DNA of 28,881 nt, taken from NCBI GenBank assembly GCA_900618425.1, contig UZAN01043604.1:11652-40532 (forward strand). The letters run 5' to 3'. The notes beneath the pieces were generated by a model that saw nothing but the letters and a program-made list of their open reading frames with translations, ran no database searches and had not been told where the DNA came from. Made by a program: the position numbers and the translations under genes. Origin of the DNA: Echinostoma caproni. Taxonomy: Eukaryota; Platyhelminthes; Trematoda; Plagiorchiida; Echinostomatidae. This document shows positions 1 to 10,772 of the stretch, piece by piece; positions within the stretch are counted from its first letter, which is position 1; every line of letters begins with the position of its first letter.

Positions 1-1940
1 CCAACATTCACTTTTCCACCTCGAAAGCATGGATTAATTAACTTGTCCAATAAACCGTTTTTGGACTCATTTGCTTTTACGATACAGCCTGATAGTCTGT
101 ATTTGAAAAAAAATATAAAACCTGTCTGTGACGGTGATAATCAAGCGTGTATTGCCACCAAATTAACTACTCAAAGGTCTTGTGGTTGAATCCAACCACT
201 GCCTCCGAACTTTCATTATTTTCTATGCTTCGTGTGTCAGTCCTTTAACTGATCACTTCCTTCCTCCTGGAATTCTTTTTGACAAATTCAGCAACAAGAC
301 ATCAAACTATACACGGAAAATAAAAAAAGTCAGGATAGTATCAATGAACAACGGCCCCGGGGGACATTAAAACTGTTCTACTTTTCTCCATTATCGTAAC
401 ATTCAAAAACGACCAAAAGCTACGGACACGGGTTTAATTAAACTCGATACCATTCTAAATTCATCCAAGGATTTTCTCGTTAACAGGAGGATGGAAATAA
501 TTCAACCACGCAAATCTGACCATTTGGAAGTGATAAAAACATAAAAACAGAAGGACTGAACCTATTTGTTCTCCCTGTTTGACCGTCACTTGCTTTCCTG
601 ACTCAATTCAAAAATGGTATGTGTATCGTTCCGTCGGAGTTCTGGCAAAACGGGCAAGAAAATCCAACAAATCATTCTGTATGAAGCACTAAAAAGTGCT
701 GATAAAAATGCCTAGATGATCTGGGACAATTTTAACCTTAGGGGTTAAATAAGCTGCAATGAGTATTCAAGCCGTGCAGATGTCTAAGGTTTCAATTGCA
801 GGAGCTTTTTCTTATCAAATGCATCGAATCTGAGAAAAACGAGACAAGCTGCTGGATTGCATGACATTACGATTCCAACACAAACGGAAAGTAGGTCACA
901 AATAGGATCAAATGGAATAGGATATACGTCATCCCCCGGGGGGATATGCCGAGACTTTTTCATGTGCTCCTCCAATAACTCTCGAGCACAGACAAGCAAA
1001 CTGTGGACAGTGAGTTCATCGTCTATGGACAGGAAGATGATAATTTGCCAAAAACCTATTTGAACATTCCTTGGAACAGGAGGAGGACTGTCAATTGAGA
1101 AATCACGCTTCTTTTATTTTTTCTTTCATAGAAAACATCTGGACGAAGTGAGAATTTCGCAGTGCTGTAGGTGGGATAGAGAACCACGTTTTGCCGTTAG
1201 AATATAATAAAATTGTCGAAATGAAGCACGACAATTGGCTTGCAGTCCGCAAATGACCGAGATATGGTAATTACGTGAATTTGCGGGGAAACACGTATGT
1301 TTCATGGCATGTTTTGAAGATGCATACCAAATCCCATAGAGAAAGTAGCCCATTCACCCAAATGCAATGATTTTCCACTGTTTTGGTAATGTCTCGCGAT
1401 AGATTAGCTCAATCAAGTCCAAACCAAAACTCATAACACTTTTTCGGTTAAACAATTCATTTAAATATACCACGTAAGTATATTATAAGAAGAAAACCTG
1501 TTAGCGAGCAAGACCGTTTTTTATGTTTCATCCACTGGCTAACACATCGCGGTATATTGCAAAATGTCCCACATTGTAAGGACTGGTCACCGATTGAGAC
1601 GAAATTCGAACCTCCATTGCACGACCGAATCTTACTCAAATTTTGGTCATTGATCATGGTCCTGCGGAAGGATTTGATGACTGTGTCCAATACCACGAAG
1701 GGTATTGTTACAAAATGTTTTTGGACAACAAGTAGATTTGTATGCAAAAAAACCCATCGGTTCTGATGGGGCAAGGATAGGACTTCTAATACCCCTAGAT
1801 ATATGACTGCAAAACCAACAGTTGGGATGAATTAATCATGTGTTGCACCATGAGGACTGTAATACGAGCAAACTATTAAACAATCAATTTGTTTACGACA
1901 CTGTTCAATAAAACTGAACGATGATGACGGACACTTTCAG
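1..1940. other. Non-coding stretch, nothing supported
   Basis: I see no coding, RNA or repeat feature I can support here. Open frames are short, lie on both strands and have no recognisable domain. The longest, 105 codons on the minus strand at 1457-1774, matches no family I know. Confidence 0.5.
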
Positions 1941-1960
1941 CTACACGACTCGTCGTGTAG
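1941..1960. repeat. Perfect 9-bp inverted repeat with 2-nt loop
   Basis: The arm ctacacgac is followed by a two-base spacer (tc) and its exact reverse complement gtcgtgtag. It is the tightest perfect hairpin I noticed in the window. No neighbouring gene explains it. It could be a cruciform-prone site, the tip of a decayed mobile element or chance. Confidence 0.6.
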
Positions 1961-2206
1961 CCAGTGCATGCTACCCAGAGAATTGAGCACATGAGCACGT
2001 ACAATAAAACACCGCAGAAACAGATGGTTCATCTTCCATTTGAGGAGACCACAACCGGAAGGTTTGCTGGGAAAATGTTTATCCACATCTGCGGTCAACT
2101 GTCGTGTATAACCTTGAAAGTAGTGTGCTCTTTAAAGGGTGAAGACAATTTTATTACATCAACAACAACATCATCAATGTAACCTCGGGGATCTTATCAT
2201 AGCTCG

Positions 2207-2270
2207 AAGCTCAACTGATGGAGCTTACACTGTACACCAGCATAGGCGGCTTCCATGTGTGGGTTCGAAC
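2207..2270 (+). repeat. tRNA-like relic with Pol III A and B box (SINE candidate)
   Basis: An A-box-like string, AAGCTCAACTGATGGAGC at 2207-2224, resembles the D-arm of a type I tRNA. It is followed at 2262-2270 by GGTTCGAAC, a very good B box (T-arm). About 37 bases separate them, which suits an internal RNA polymerase III promoter. The flanks do not form a good seven-pair acceptor stem, so a working tRNA gene is unlikely and a tRNA-derived SINE or tRNA pseudogene fits better. I see no hammerhead core after its B box, unlike the two relics at 7.1 and 14.5 kb. The box resemblance is seen directly; the SINE origin is inferred. Confidence 0.42.
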
Positions 2271-2729
2271 TTCATTGAGGCTATTGGTGGTTTGACAATT
2301 CATAACATAAATCCGTTACCTCCTGTAATCTGCAAAACAACACCACGTTTAGTAGTCTCAGATGATCCCCCTTACAATAAAGGAACACTGAATACCATCG
2401 AAAAAGCACCCATAGCGGCAGAGGTGATCGATTGTCTGTTCTAAAATACAATTCTGCAACTCAACTATCACCACTATCGATCCAGTCATTCTTCTTCGCG
2501 CACAACGACCAAATTAAGAGAAATATCCGATCGCGGAACTAAAATTGGAATGATTTTCTTCAAATATGGAATTCTTCTTTAGCCCATTTAACGACAATAT
2601 ACATTTTGGTTGCGTTAGCCAGAGATAAATAATTAGAAACGAGTTTTTTCATTACACACGTTTGTTTTACAGATCCATCTTAATACCGAATAGGAGGAAA
2701 AACCAAGTGGTTTCATTCTGGTTTCTACT

Positions 2730-2732
<3 letters not shown>
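2271..2732. other. Non-coding stretch, nothing supported
   Basis: This may include the 3' part of the tRNA-like relic just before it, but I cannot see an end. The 101-codon plus-strand frame at 2139-2444 runs through the relic's B box and is treated as chance. Confidence 0.4.

Positions 2733-2764
<32 letters not shown>
2733..2764. repeat. (AT)16 microsatellite
   Basis: An uninterrupted AT dinucleotide run of 16 copies lies in non-coding DNA. Confidence 0.97.
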
Positions 2765-2767
<3 letters not shown>

Positions 2768-4200
2768 GTGTTAACCTATCATCCAGATTAAACCACTTCT
2801 AAATGATTCGTTCTGAGAGAAAAAAATTCACTTCAGTCCTAAATGAGAATCATTCTACGAAATACGAGTGAAAATGATCGAAATGTGGAAAAATAAATGC
2901 TGGAATAGTAAGATATTCTGACGGTGCGAGGAGGTGATGGGGCATCGCGTCAATCCATGTACAGTTTACCGACCTAAGTTAGGACCAGAACTTACTACTC
3001 GGGAAACTCGGATTGTAATCGGATTGAAAAAAATATGAGAAGTGACAGCCTTCTACTGTTTTTCGAAGGGAATCTCGTTCATATTATTCACTTATTACAT
3101 AGTTTAGCGACGTTCTGAACCATAAATAAACAATACATTCCATAATGTTGAACGGTTATTATCATATTATATTGCGGAACAATGTACGGATCAAACTAAG
3201 AGGACAGCTGAAATTTACTCGTCGTTGGTACTTGCGAAGCGTGCAGAATTAGTGAGATTTGCAGCCGCAAAGCGGTGATTTTTCGTTGTGAGAAAACCCG
3301 ATTATGCAAACTGAACAACAGCTCGATGCGTGTTAAGCGAGGTGAAGCACAACAGCTCGTATTCCTGCTCCGAGTTCCTCCATGGTATAATCAAGGGCGT
3401 TTTTAACAATCGCTGATTATCAACTGCGAAGACCATATAATTTCTGTCATATATGATGACTAAAAATCGTTTTCTCCTAGTCGAATAATTATATCCATCT
3501 TTATTTGCCTAGTTCAATGTGGACGTGATATGGGAGGATGAAACCGGAGCATTTGCTAGTTGATAACTTCGATGCCTCACCCCCATTACCACCCAGGAAC
3601 AACATAAACAAGTGACTTGAACCTTGGGGAGCGTATCAGAATGACGTGAATCACGAAATCTAATTTTTTATGCCTGATGTGGGAGACCAATCCAAGTCCG
3701 AATCATTTTAATTGAATAATTGAAATGTCGTGCATTTCTAATGATACAGACGCAGACAAAATAGTGCAGCACTGATGGTAAAAAGGGGTGGGAGCTTTAC
3801 TTACTCTATAAAAGTGCCTCAAATGGTACGCACAAAATTTCAACTACTGTCAATCCAGGCTCATCAACAATCAAACAAGGTTGTCTGTCACAATATGTCC
3901 AGATTATGATTTAAGCTAAGAGGCCAGATTGTGAGGAATGGTAAGAAATAGAGTAGAGTAGCTACTCATTCTGTTTTATTCTACTTTACAACCCTCGCTT
4001 ATTTTACGCAAACCGGGTAGTACTGGTTGTTTTACTTAAATCAAACTTTGGGTTTACTTGTCTCTCTCTAAGTGAACGAAAATGAATTCCGACTACGCTA
4101 AATTGCACGAATTTATCGGACTGACAATCATAATGCAATGCATGTTATTTACAACTAGTTTCTTTTCTGTTCTGCTAACCGGTGTTGATATGTCGCGTTT
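2765..4200. other. Non-coding stretch, nothing supported
   Basis: The sequence is AT-rich with frequent stops in all frames. I see no coding exon, RNA gene or repeat I can name. Confidence 0.5.
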
Positions 4201-4203
4201 ACT

Positions 4204-4695
4204 GTGGCCATGAACGATGAAAAAGCAAATGAAATTTGGAGTTCAGAAGAAGCCAAAGTGAATCAGAGAGTCAATACACATCGCCTCAAAATACTTGCAG
4301 TTCAAGTAAAGTGTGTACACAACTCAACAGACACTGCGGTATTACAAAGCATTATACTGGGTGATCAATCGAACAGATGCGTGCTTCTATCGCAAAAGAT
4401 CCGTTCTGCTGTGTCTCAAAAGCTGAGTAATCGTGAGCAAGCTGGGTTTGTTTACATGCCTACACTCGTACTCAGCGAGGGTGCGCTAAACCAGCAATCC
4501 GGATGTATANGTGTGTGGAGGTAACTGTGGGTCCGCCTCGTCCCAGGTGTTACCTGATACCGGTACATTATAGACATCCTGATGGTTGACAATGGCTTTT
4601 CTTCCTCCTCCGCCACCCGGTCTGCATGTGTGCGTGGGTTGGCGCCGTAGCAAACTTGTGTCAGCTGGCAGAAATTCTGGTCTCACATTCATCAC
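4204..4695. other. Open frames on both strands around an unresolved base
   Basis: A plus-strand frame of 106 codons (GTG at 4204, ATG at 4210, running to 4524) overlaps a 69-codon minus-strand frame at 4486-4695. An N at 4510 lies beside a GT run, so the reading through it is unreliable. A third plus-strand frame starts at the ATG at about 4591 and runs about 50 codons with a Pro-rich start. The 4.5-4.7 kb part is richer in G and C than its surroundings, which could mean a decayed mobile element or exon. I recognise none of these proteins. Confidence 0.15.
4510..4510. other. Unresolved base (N) beside a GT run
   Basis: A single N precedes gtgtgtgg. It probably marks an uncertain repeat length in the assembly. 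Confidence 0.9.
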
Positions 4696-5521
4696 TGGAA
4701 AAGGCTTATCATCGTGGGGTTCCGAGTTGATTCGCCAGTTCTAAAACAAGCACATTTCTGCTGTGCGCCGAATATCAAGCTTAACCAAGTGTATCTGGGG
4801 TGTAAGCGTGACTGATTATGAAAATAAATGTACATCCTACTGCACAGTAATCTTTGCGAATTATCACGATACCGCATATTGTTTGGGTGTTTAGTTAACA
4901 CTGATCAACTGGATCACTAACTGTTTTATAAATATAATAACATAGATTCAGTTTTAATGTATTGTAAAATTACTAAACCAACGAGCGAGGCTATCCATTT
5001 TCTATACCCTTTACATATTGCACGTGGAACCTAAGTTGGTAAACGATGCGTAGTGTTCATTTTATGAACCTCGTCCCGTTGTCTATCTGGCACGTAGAGT
5101 ACTTGTACCAAAGCTTCTTCCCACCACAGAAAAGTGTAACTCGAAAAAAAGCATTTATTAGTTCACTTTATCGATCAATTCAATCAAGGTTGAGAACAAC
5201 GGAGCAGTTTTTCTTGCAAATTTAACATTTCTATCATTCGGCTATTTTGTGTCCATGCTCCCTGGCAGAGAAATTGATACCGATTCAATTGCAGTGATTG
5301 TAATTTGAGATGAAGCCCAACGGGTGAAGTGGACAAATTCGTGAATCACACTACACACCAAACAGTGAATGAAATGAACAGTATTGTTTGCAGCCCAGTA
5401 GCATACATGAGTTGATGGGTTTAGTTATCCGACAGACAAAGATTAATTCCTTCAAGTGAAACCTCAAGCTGATTACATTTTCACTCTCCTACTCCCCAAA
5501 TCACTGACTTTCATAATGAAC
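4696..5521. other. Non-coding stretch, nothing supported
   Basis: I see only short chance frames on both strands. Confidence 0.5.
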
Positions 5522-5545
5522 GTTGTTTAGTAGGAAAATACACAA
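5522..5545 (+). repeat. Diverged dispersed repeat, copy 1
   Basis: These 24 bases, beginning gttgtttagta, match 9719-9742 with one mismatch. Similar words continue at lower identity on both sides, such as TCACTGA upstream and a CAAGCAA word downstream. A 24-base near-match within 29 kb is unlikely by chance, so both are probably remnants of one mobile element family that I cannot name. Confidence 0.6.
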
Positions 5546-5913
5546 TGTGAATATCGAAGCGCTACTATCCAAAAATAATTATCGTGCAAGCAACAATTTC
5601 TTAGTTTTTCTTCGTTAAAGTTATTTAAATGAATCCTGTAAACATATGACAACAGATCTATTTTCCTAGCTCAAGTTGTATACATACAACACAATAACTT
5701 CTACTCTCTCTCGGTGTGGAAGAGGTTTTTATGTGCCCTAGGAACGAAAAATCTCTTTCTGGTGCCACCTACAGAAAACAAGTTGGTTTTATTCACCAAG
5801 GGTTTTTCTTCAAAAAACACTCAGGTTATGAACTGCGTGTATATAACTATCAAAGACTGCAAATTTACCACTAGGAGTACTAAACAAAATAAAAACAGTG
5901 CTATCTTCACGTT

Positions 5914-6183
5914 TTAGTACACTAATCCCTTCTGATTTAATAAAACGTGTTTTTTATCCAAAATCGAACGACCACAGTGTAGTTTGTGAGCTATCGCAAG
6001 TAACCACGGAGTTATTTTCCTCGGTGTGCCACCATCATTATAATGTTTATGTGTACTCTTAATATTATCATCATCATCGTCGACATCGTCTTCCTCTTCA
6101 TCGTCATCATTATCATCATTGCTATCTTCATCATGTTTACAGTCCAGAGTAGGCACTTTTTTAGAGTCTCCGTTCGTAGACAT
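5914..6183 (-). CDS. Acidic-tract open frame, doubtful exon
   Basis: This 89-codon frame starts at an ATG at 6183. Its N-terminal third ends in an Asp/Glu/Asn-rich block (about residues 17-41). That block mixes GAT with GAC and GAA with GAG, which would suit a constrained coding tract. On the other strand it reads as an interrupted ATC/TTC triplet repeat (6062-6130), which is the simpler explanation. No domain, signal peptide or homologue is recognised. An out-of-frame ATG lies four bases upstream, and no clear splice site bounds the frame. It could be an exon of an acidic nuclear-type protein or an imperfect microsatellite that happens to be open. Confidence 0.2.
   Translation of the reverse strand: MSTNGDSKKVPTLDCKHDEDSNDDNDDDEEEDDVDDDDDNIKSTHKHYNDGGTPRKITPWLLAIAHKLHCGRSILDKKHVLLNQKGLVY
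6062..6130. repeat. Interrupted ATC/TTC triplet repeat
   Basis: Runs of atcatcatc, ttcctcttc and tcatcattatcatc lie close together. They encode the acidic tract when read on the minus strand. Confidence 0.8.
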
Positions 6184-7069
6184 GCATTTTAGTCCATTTT
6201 ACCCTATGCTCTGCTTCCCCGTTTGTTGCTTGACAATCTTTAACCGAACGCGACTATGGCCAGAAAAGTAATTTAGATTTTATCAAACGAATCTGCACAT
6301 ATAAACTAAACGAAACTAAAAAGATCATAGTATTATTATTTTATGAAAACGATGATGATTATTATTCGGATAACACCCCGAACTGATAGGAACGCGGGTT
6401 CAACCGTATACCAACGAAGACAAACAAACAGCATAATCAACTAAAAGGAAAACAACTATGCGATAAATAACCCGTGATTCGCCTAATCCCCACTTTCGAT
6501 AGAATAGTTGCAGAAGTATTTCTGTGCTGTCCTTGCACAATTATGTATTCGTAAATCTACAGAATCCAATACTCCCGAGATTCAAACCACGATGAACGAT
6601 GAAAATAACCACAGGGAAAAATGCTTTGTCTAATGATCAAGGTGCGAGGCCCAATTCAAAAACAATTGGTAGAAAACATGAAGATGCTGGTGAATGGAAG
6701 ACAATGTCCTAGAGTATGTACTAACAGGTGAAGGAATCGAATTCAGTGCACCAGGAGAAACCATGCACTGGTCTGAGCGACGGTTTGCATAGTTTTATAC
6801 ATTTCAAACGCAGAGGCTCTACCCCGAATAAATATATTCCAAATTCACATCCTCGGAAACGTTGTGTATCTGAATGATTATTCAAGCAAAATGTTTGCGA
6901 TATTTACCAATGGTTTTTACCGTGTTGCGCAGACAACTAAAGCCTTAAATTTATACTGCAGAAATAAATTTAGCCTCACATTATCTAAATCCACCCTCAT
7001 CGGTGTGGCAAACGAGGTAGGGTTATGCACACATTAGTCGACCATTTCGCTGATACGGACCACTAAGTG
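6184..7069. other. Non-coding stretch, nothing supported
   Basis: I see no supported gene. A B-box-like word (GGTTCAACC) at about 6398 has no matching A box. Confidence 0.5.
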
Positions 7070-7250
7070 AAACAGGATCCGGCTTGCAGATCACCTATGG
7101 GTAGCCCTCCTCGCTTTTCAACATTTCATTTGAAGTTCGGTCAAAAGCACTGGACAGCAGTTTCGTCCAGGCTGAGACTCGTCAGGTGGCGGGTAATCGA
7201 CTTGGAGGTTGAAAATGTTACAACTAGAACGAGTTCACAAGCACCAGACC
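7070..7250 (-). mobile_element. tRNA-derived SINE relic carrying a hammerhead (SM-alpha-like)
   Basis: On the minus strand a tRNA-like segment (about 7245 down to 7191) precedes a hammerhead ribozyme fold at 7147-7189. The B box is AGTCGATTACC, close to the GGTTCGANTCC consensus. A possible anticodon arm, GTTG...CAAC around a short loop, sits just before it. The A box is weak. This order, a Pol III-type tRNA head followed by a hammerhead, is that of the schistosome SM-alpha repeats. The 3' limit is unclear; the stretch down to about 7070 may be the element's tail. It has the same orientation as the related relic at 14.5 kb. The ends are inferred rather than seen. Confidence 0.6.
7147..7189 (-). 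ncRNA. Hammerhead ribozyme, conserved core complete
   Basis: Minus-strand reading: CTGACGA (7185-7179), then 14 bases that fold as stem-loop II (7178-7165, GTCT pairing with GGAC), then GAAA (7164-7161), a short stem III region, and the cleavage triplet GTC at 7155-7153 followed by CAGTGC. Every conserved core position (CUGANGA, GAAA, NUH) is present. Stem-loop II (14 nt) and stem III (8 nt) have the lengths I know from the schistosome hammerhead. Stem III has only two pairs plus a T/T mismatch. Stem I is weak because the 5' strand ends in CAC where the sister copy at 14.5 kb has CACTG, the exact partner of the 3' strand CAGTG. Activity is therefore uncertain: possibly slow, or only as a dimer. 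Confidence 0.75.
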
Positions 7251-9289
7251 AGTGAATCGTTGTGCATATATCAGTCTCACGTCCACCGTCCTTCCTCCAA
7301 ATCACTGCCCATCAAAACACTGTCACTTCAGCAATGATTTACATCCATTTATAGGGCCCTAATCAGTATTAACAAAACGCGCTTAATTCATGCAAAACGC
7401 TCTCTCATGCATGAATCGATTACAAAAACAGACTCTCACATCCTGATTACAGCATTAGAGCGCTTTAGTTGCTCACAGCAAATCCAATTTCGTCTTCCAT
7501 CGCTACCAGCCTTCCCACTCCCATTAAAAACCTACAAACGGTAACGGAATGTAACATCACATACACTAATTCCCAGACTGAATTGTCCAATTAAGTAATG
7601 AAATGCTTTCATTTTGCCGTGTGTTCCAAGTATGAGATTGACTTCATACAAGCCGAGATCAAAGCAGTATTTGTAAAGCAATTTTCGCTAATCCCACCTT
7701 ACAACCATCGGTTTGTCCTCAGAAGACTTTCTCAAGCTCACTTGTTACTTATAAACATCCGAAAGAAATCACCCATAAAAAGTCAATTGTCTTTCAGCAG
7801 AGTTGCTTCACAGAGATTAATTCAGCGAAGGAATTTACTTACCTTAAAGTCTGTCCGATGGACATTCTAACATTCTAACCTTGAGCGAAAAGTCCTGCGT
7901 GGAGAAAATCGTCAATTTTGCTTATCTCATCACAAATGAAGCTCTTTCGAAGGAATCATTGGGTTCCTCATCACCCCGTTTCTACACAGTTCAATGTGAA
8001 TGTGTTCAACTAGTGGTTGGAAGGAATGTGTTTTGACAGCTTTATTGGAGACTTTATTCTTGGAATTCAAAATGTAATTCAATCTATGGCTGCGTCGATA
8101 GAATGGGATGTTGATTTGAAGTGACCGTTCTTCACAATTCCTAGCTCATTCGGTCTACTTTACTCCCGGAAAACCTATATTCCAGTTTCCATCTTGCTAG
8201 GGCTTATTAGCAAAGCATATCTACCGTCTTGTTTGGGCTTGGAACACCGAGATCATCACAATGAAGGTGGATGTGTGACCACCATGCCAACATGTCTATG
8301 GGATGACCCTGCCTTGGTAGTTAAGCGGCTCAACAGCTCGCCTATCAACCTGCTAGCGTGCTACAGCTCCTAGACGCCATCAGAAGACTATTCCAATGTG
8401 TGCGCACTACTCAATAAATTGGTTCGAAAGGTTGCTTAACCAACAGCAGCCCCGTAATGTTCCTCGTGATGATAACAGATTAAGAATTAAACCATTGGAA
8501 AACCGACTGTTTGTGGTTTGTAGAAGGCATAGAATGAATGGCCCTTAGTAAGCGTAAATTTGTTGTACGTTACACGTAAGAAACACACATTTAGAAGTTG
8601 TTCCGGGTACCACAATAATTCTGGAAAATTAGTGTTTGTACCTTGTTCAAATTATGTGGTTTAACAGATTGCAAAGAACAACGGTCTGATGTTTTGAATT
8701 GTGGAACGTTCAGCAGGCTTGGCGAAATTTAAATATGTTTTATCCGATCCGATTAGTGAGGGCCCTAGGGTTTGGCCAATTTGCTATCACCCGCTGAACA
8801 GCGCACTTGTTCCATTTAACCCTCAATGGTTTTTCAATTGAAGTTCAATGATCTGCGATACCGGTTCCCCAGTTTAAAAGCCAAACCCCTAAACAATCGG
8901 TTTCAATCCTTCGCACAGGAATATGGGTTGCCAGTAAGAGCACGTGTGCACACAGCTGGGTGTAAGCAGAACTATATATAACCTGTCAAATCTAGCAACG
9001 ATCGCCTACTCTACTCGATTCACTGCAATCATATTGCAAAATTGATCACAAACGGGAGATTAACGAATAGACGAAGCAGTATCATGCAGATTTCAGCATT
9101 TTAACGAATGATTAACTTGCTGTGGAGTATTATTACTTGAAGCGGATTCTGATGATAAGCTACTGCTTCCCAGCTTCGTTCTCTTTCCATTGAATTCCTT
9201 TTATTGACTATATAATGGTACGATTTTTAAGAAGGGGAAATCGGTCAACCAAATGACTGTAATACAACACAAAATGGTGTAAGCTAGGT
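7251..9289. other. Non-coding stretch, nothing supported
   Basis: I see no supported exon or repeat. The 90-codon plus-strand frame at 7598-7870 has no recognisable content. If the PPP1R16-like gene extends leftward, this could be part of its first intron. Confidence 0.4.
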
Positions 9290-9370
9290 GGTGGTGTTTG
9301 GATTCGACCACACGTCCCTTGCGGCGGCAATTTGGTGACTTTTACCACTCGGCTACCAACGGCCACCGCC
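9290..9370 (-). repeat. tRNA-like relic with A and B box (SINE candidate)
   Basis: On the minus strand, TGGTAGCCGAGTGG (9358-9345) is a class II (Ser/Leu-like) A box. TGGTCGAATCC (9310-9300) is a near B box that lacks one T of the usual GGTTCGA. GGTGG upstream and CCACC downstream could pair as a remnant terminal stem, but not in proper tRNA register. This suggests a tRNA-derived SINE head or a tRNA pseudogene of a different type from the other relics here. No hammerhead core follows it. Confidence 0.45.
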
Positions 9371-9718
9371 TTCCAGCAATACTTTTGAAACCGTGCCATA
9401 CTTCGCGTTGGTTCTAGCATACGATACGTATCATCCTGCATTTCATTTTGACATCCACAGGTTGAAATGTGTTCGCTGTGTCTCTTTGCACGCTATACTA
9501 TGAGGAACTGTTGAACTTGTTTGTATGCTTTCAGCCATACGCAGTAGATATGGTTATTTGACGAGGTTCTGACTTGCTCAGAATCTCGCGAAGCCTAACC
9601 ACTTCGGAATATCATTCGAGCTGGAGGCACCAGTGGTTCTGTTTCGGCGTATAGAGCGATTTTATTATTAGAAGAACAAAGTTCCAAACAGATGCCATTT
9701 CAATTTATCACTGATAGA
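9371..9718. other. Non-coding stretch, nothing supported
   Basis: I see nothing beyond chance frames. Confidence 0.4.
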
Positions 9719-9742
9719 GTTGTTTAGTAAGAAAATACACAA
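9719..9742 (+). repeat. Diverged dispersed repeat, copy 2
   Basis: Partner of 5522-5545, in the same orientation and with one mismatch over 24 bases. The surrounding similarity fades quickly, so the copies look old. Confidence 0.6.
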
Positions 9743-10743
9743 AATTTTAACACCGTCTAATCTCTTCAATCGCTAACGTAAAACAAGCAATGAATTATGT
9801 AGAACATTGAGTTTAATAATTCCCGGTTAACGTTTCTCCAGCTTCTCGCTTGTGACGTATAAACGTGGAATTGTAAAACCTCTGTTCGATTGAGCTAGAA
9901 ATATTTATTTCCCAAGGAGAGAATCTGTTGAAGATAACGATGCCGCGAAGCGATTACCAGGAAAGATTCACTGAAAACCATAATAAACGATCTCAAAAAG
10001 ATAACCCATTTCCATTTACTCCTCAAAAGGTGTCGGTGTTAAGCTGTTCTTTTCGGGCGACCTCCTTCTGAACAATGCGCATCAAAGGTTCCAGTCAGCT
10101 TCAAACCGCACATTCCCGGTTGCCCAACTTTTACCTATTACATTTCGCTTGTTCGCTGAGTTTCCTAATTTGTTTGCGAACGCTTCATCACGAGCCGCAG
10201 TGACAGCATCAGCGCTTCACAAGCACAAACGTTTGCAAACCGATTGCCAAGCTCGGTGAACAGGAGTTGCATTACCCATGGACTGTTAGTGGGAGGATGC
10301 TACATACTATAATTCAGAGATTGGTGTGTTACAGTCTCATTTTACAACCGGAAAGTCTAATAAATTGGCAGTTTATGAAGACTTAAATCCTCGAAGAATT
10401 CATGAATGGAAGGATTGTTTTCAACATGATGCTGAAAGAGCAAGTTTAATTAAAGAAAACCAGTCAAGAAAGGTAATCGTAAGACGTTCAATCGACTCTT
10501 CTATTATTTCAGCGACCAAATTAATATAGAAGTCAAATTCAATTGTGAAAGCTTATTTTAGTTCATTTGTAAACCGAGGCAAATCACAAATGTGGCTACT
10601 CATTTTCGAGGATGAATACACGTAAGAATCACCGACATCAAGGGAAAGTAAGTGATTCAATTGATCTTCGACCAAGCTGCGGTATAGAAAATCATCGACC
10701 ACTTTTACATCGATAAAAAGATGAAGTTTTAGAATTCCAACTT
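9743..10743. other. Non-coding stretch, nothing supported
   Basis: A 67-codon plus-strand frame at 10326-10529 is open but unrecognised and lacks clear splice signals. Confidence 0.4.
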
Positions 10744-10772
10744 TGCTGCTGCTGCTGATGATGATGATGATT
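10744..10772. repeat. Compound (TGC)n(TGA)n triplet tract
   Basis: Four TGC copies run directly into about five TGA copies, in non-coding DNA. Confidence 0.85.

Noticed and set aside
1621..1735. Plus-strand 38-codon frame with a GYCYKMF-type string resembling the start of a C-type lectin domain
   Set aside because: It is too short, starts after a stop and ends at another, with no splice sites or further lectin motifs.
6390..6410. B-box-like GGTTCAACC
   Set aside because: No A box is found at a sensible distance upstream.
7046..7076. Plus-strand CTGAT...GTGAAAC resembling a hammerhead core
   Set aside because: It lacks the full CUGANGA motif and a pairing stem II; it is probably the tail region of the minus-strand SINE.
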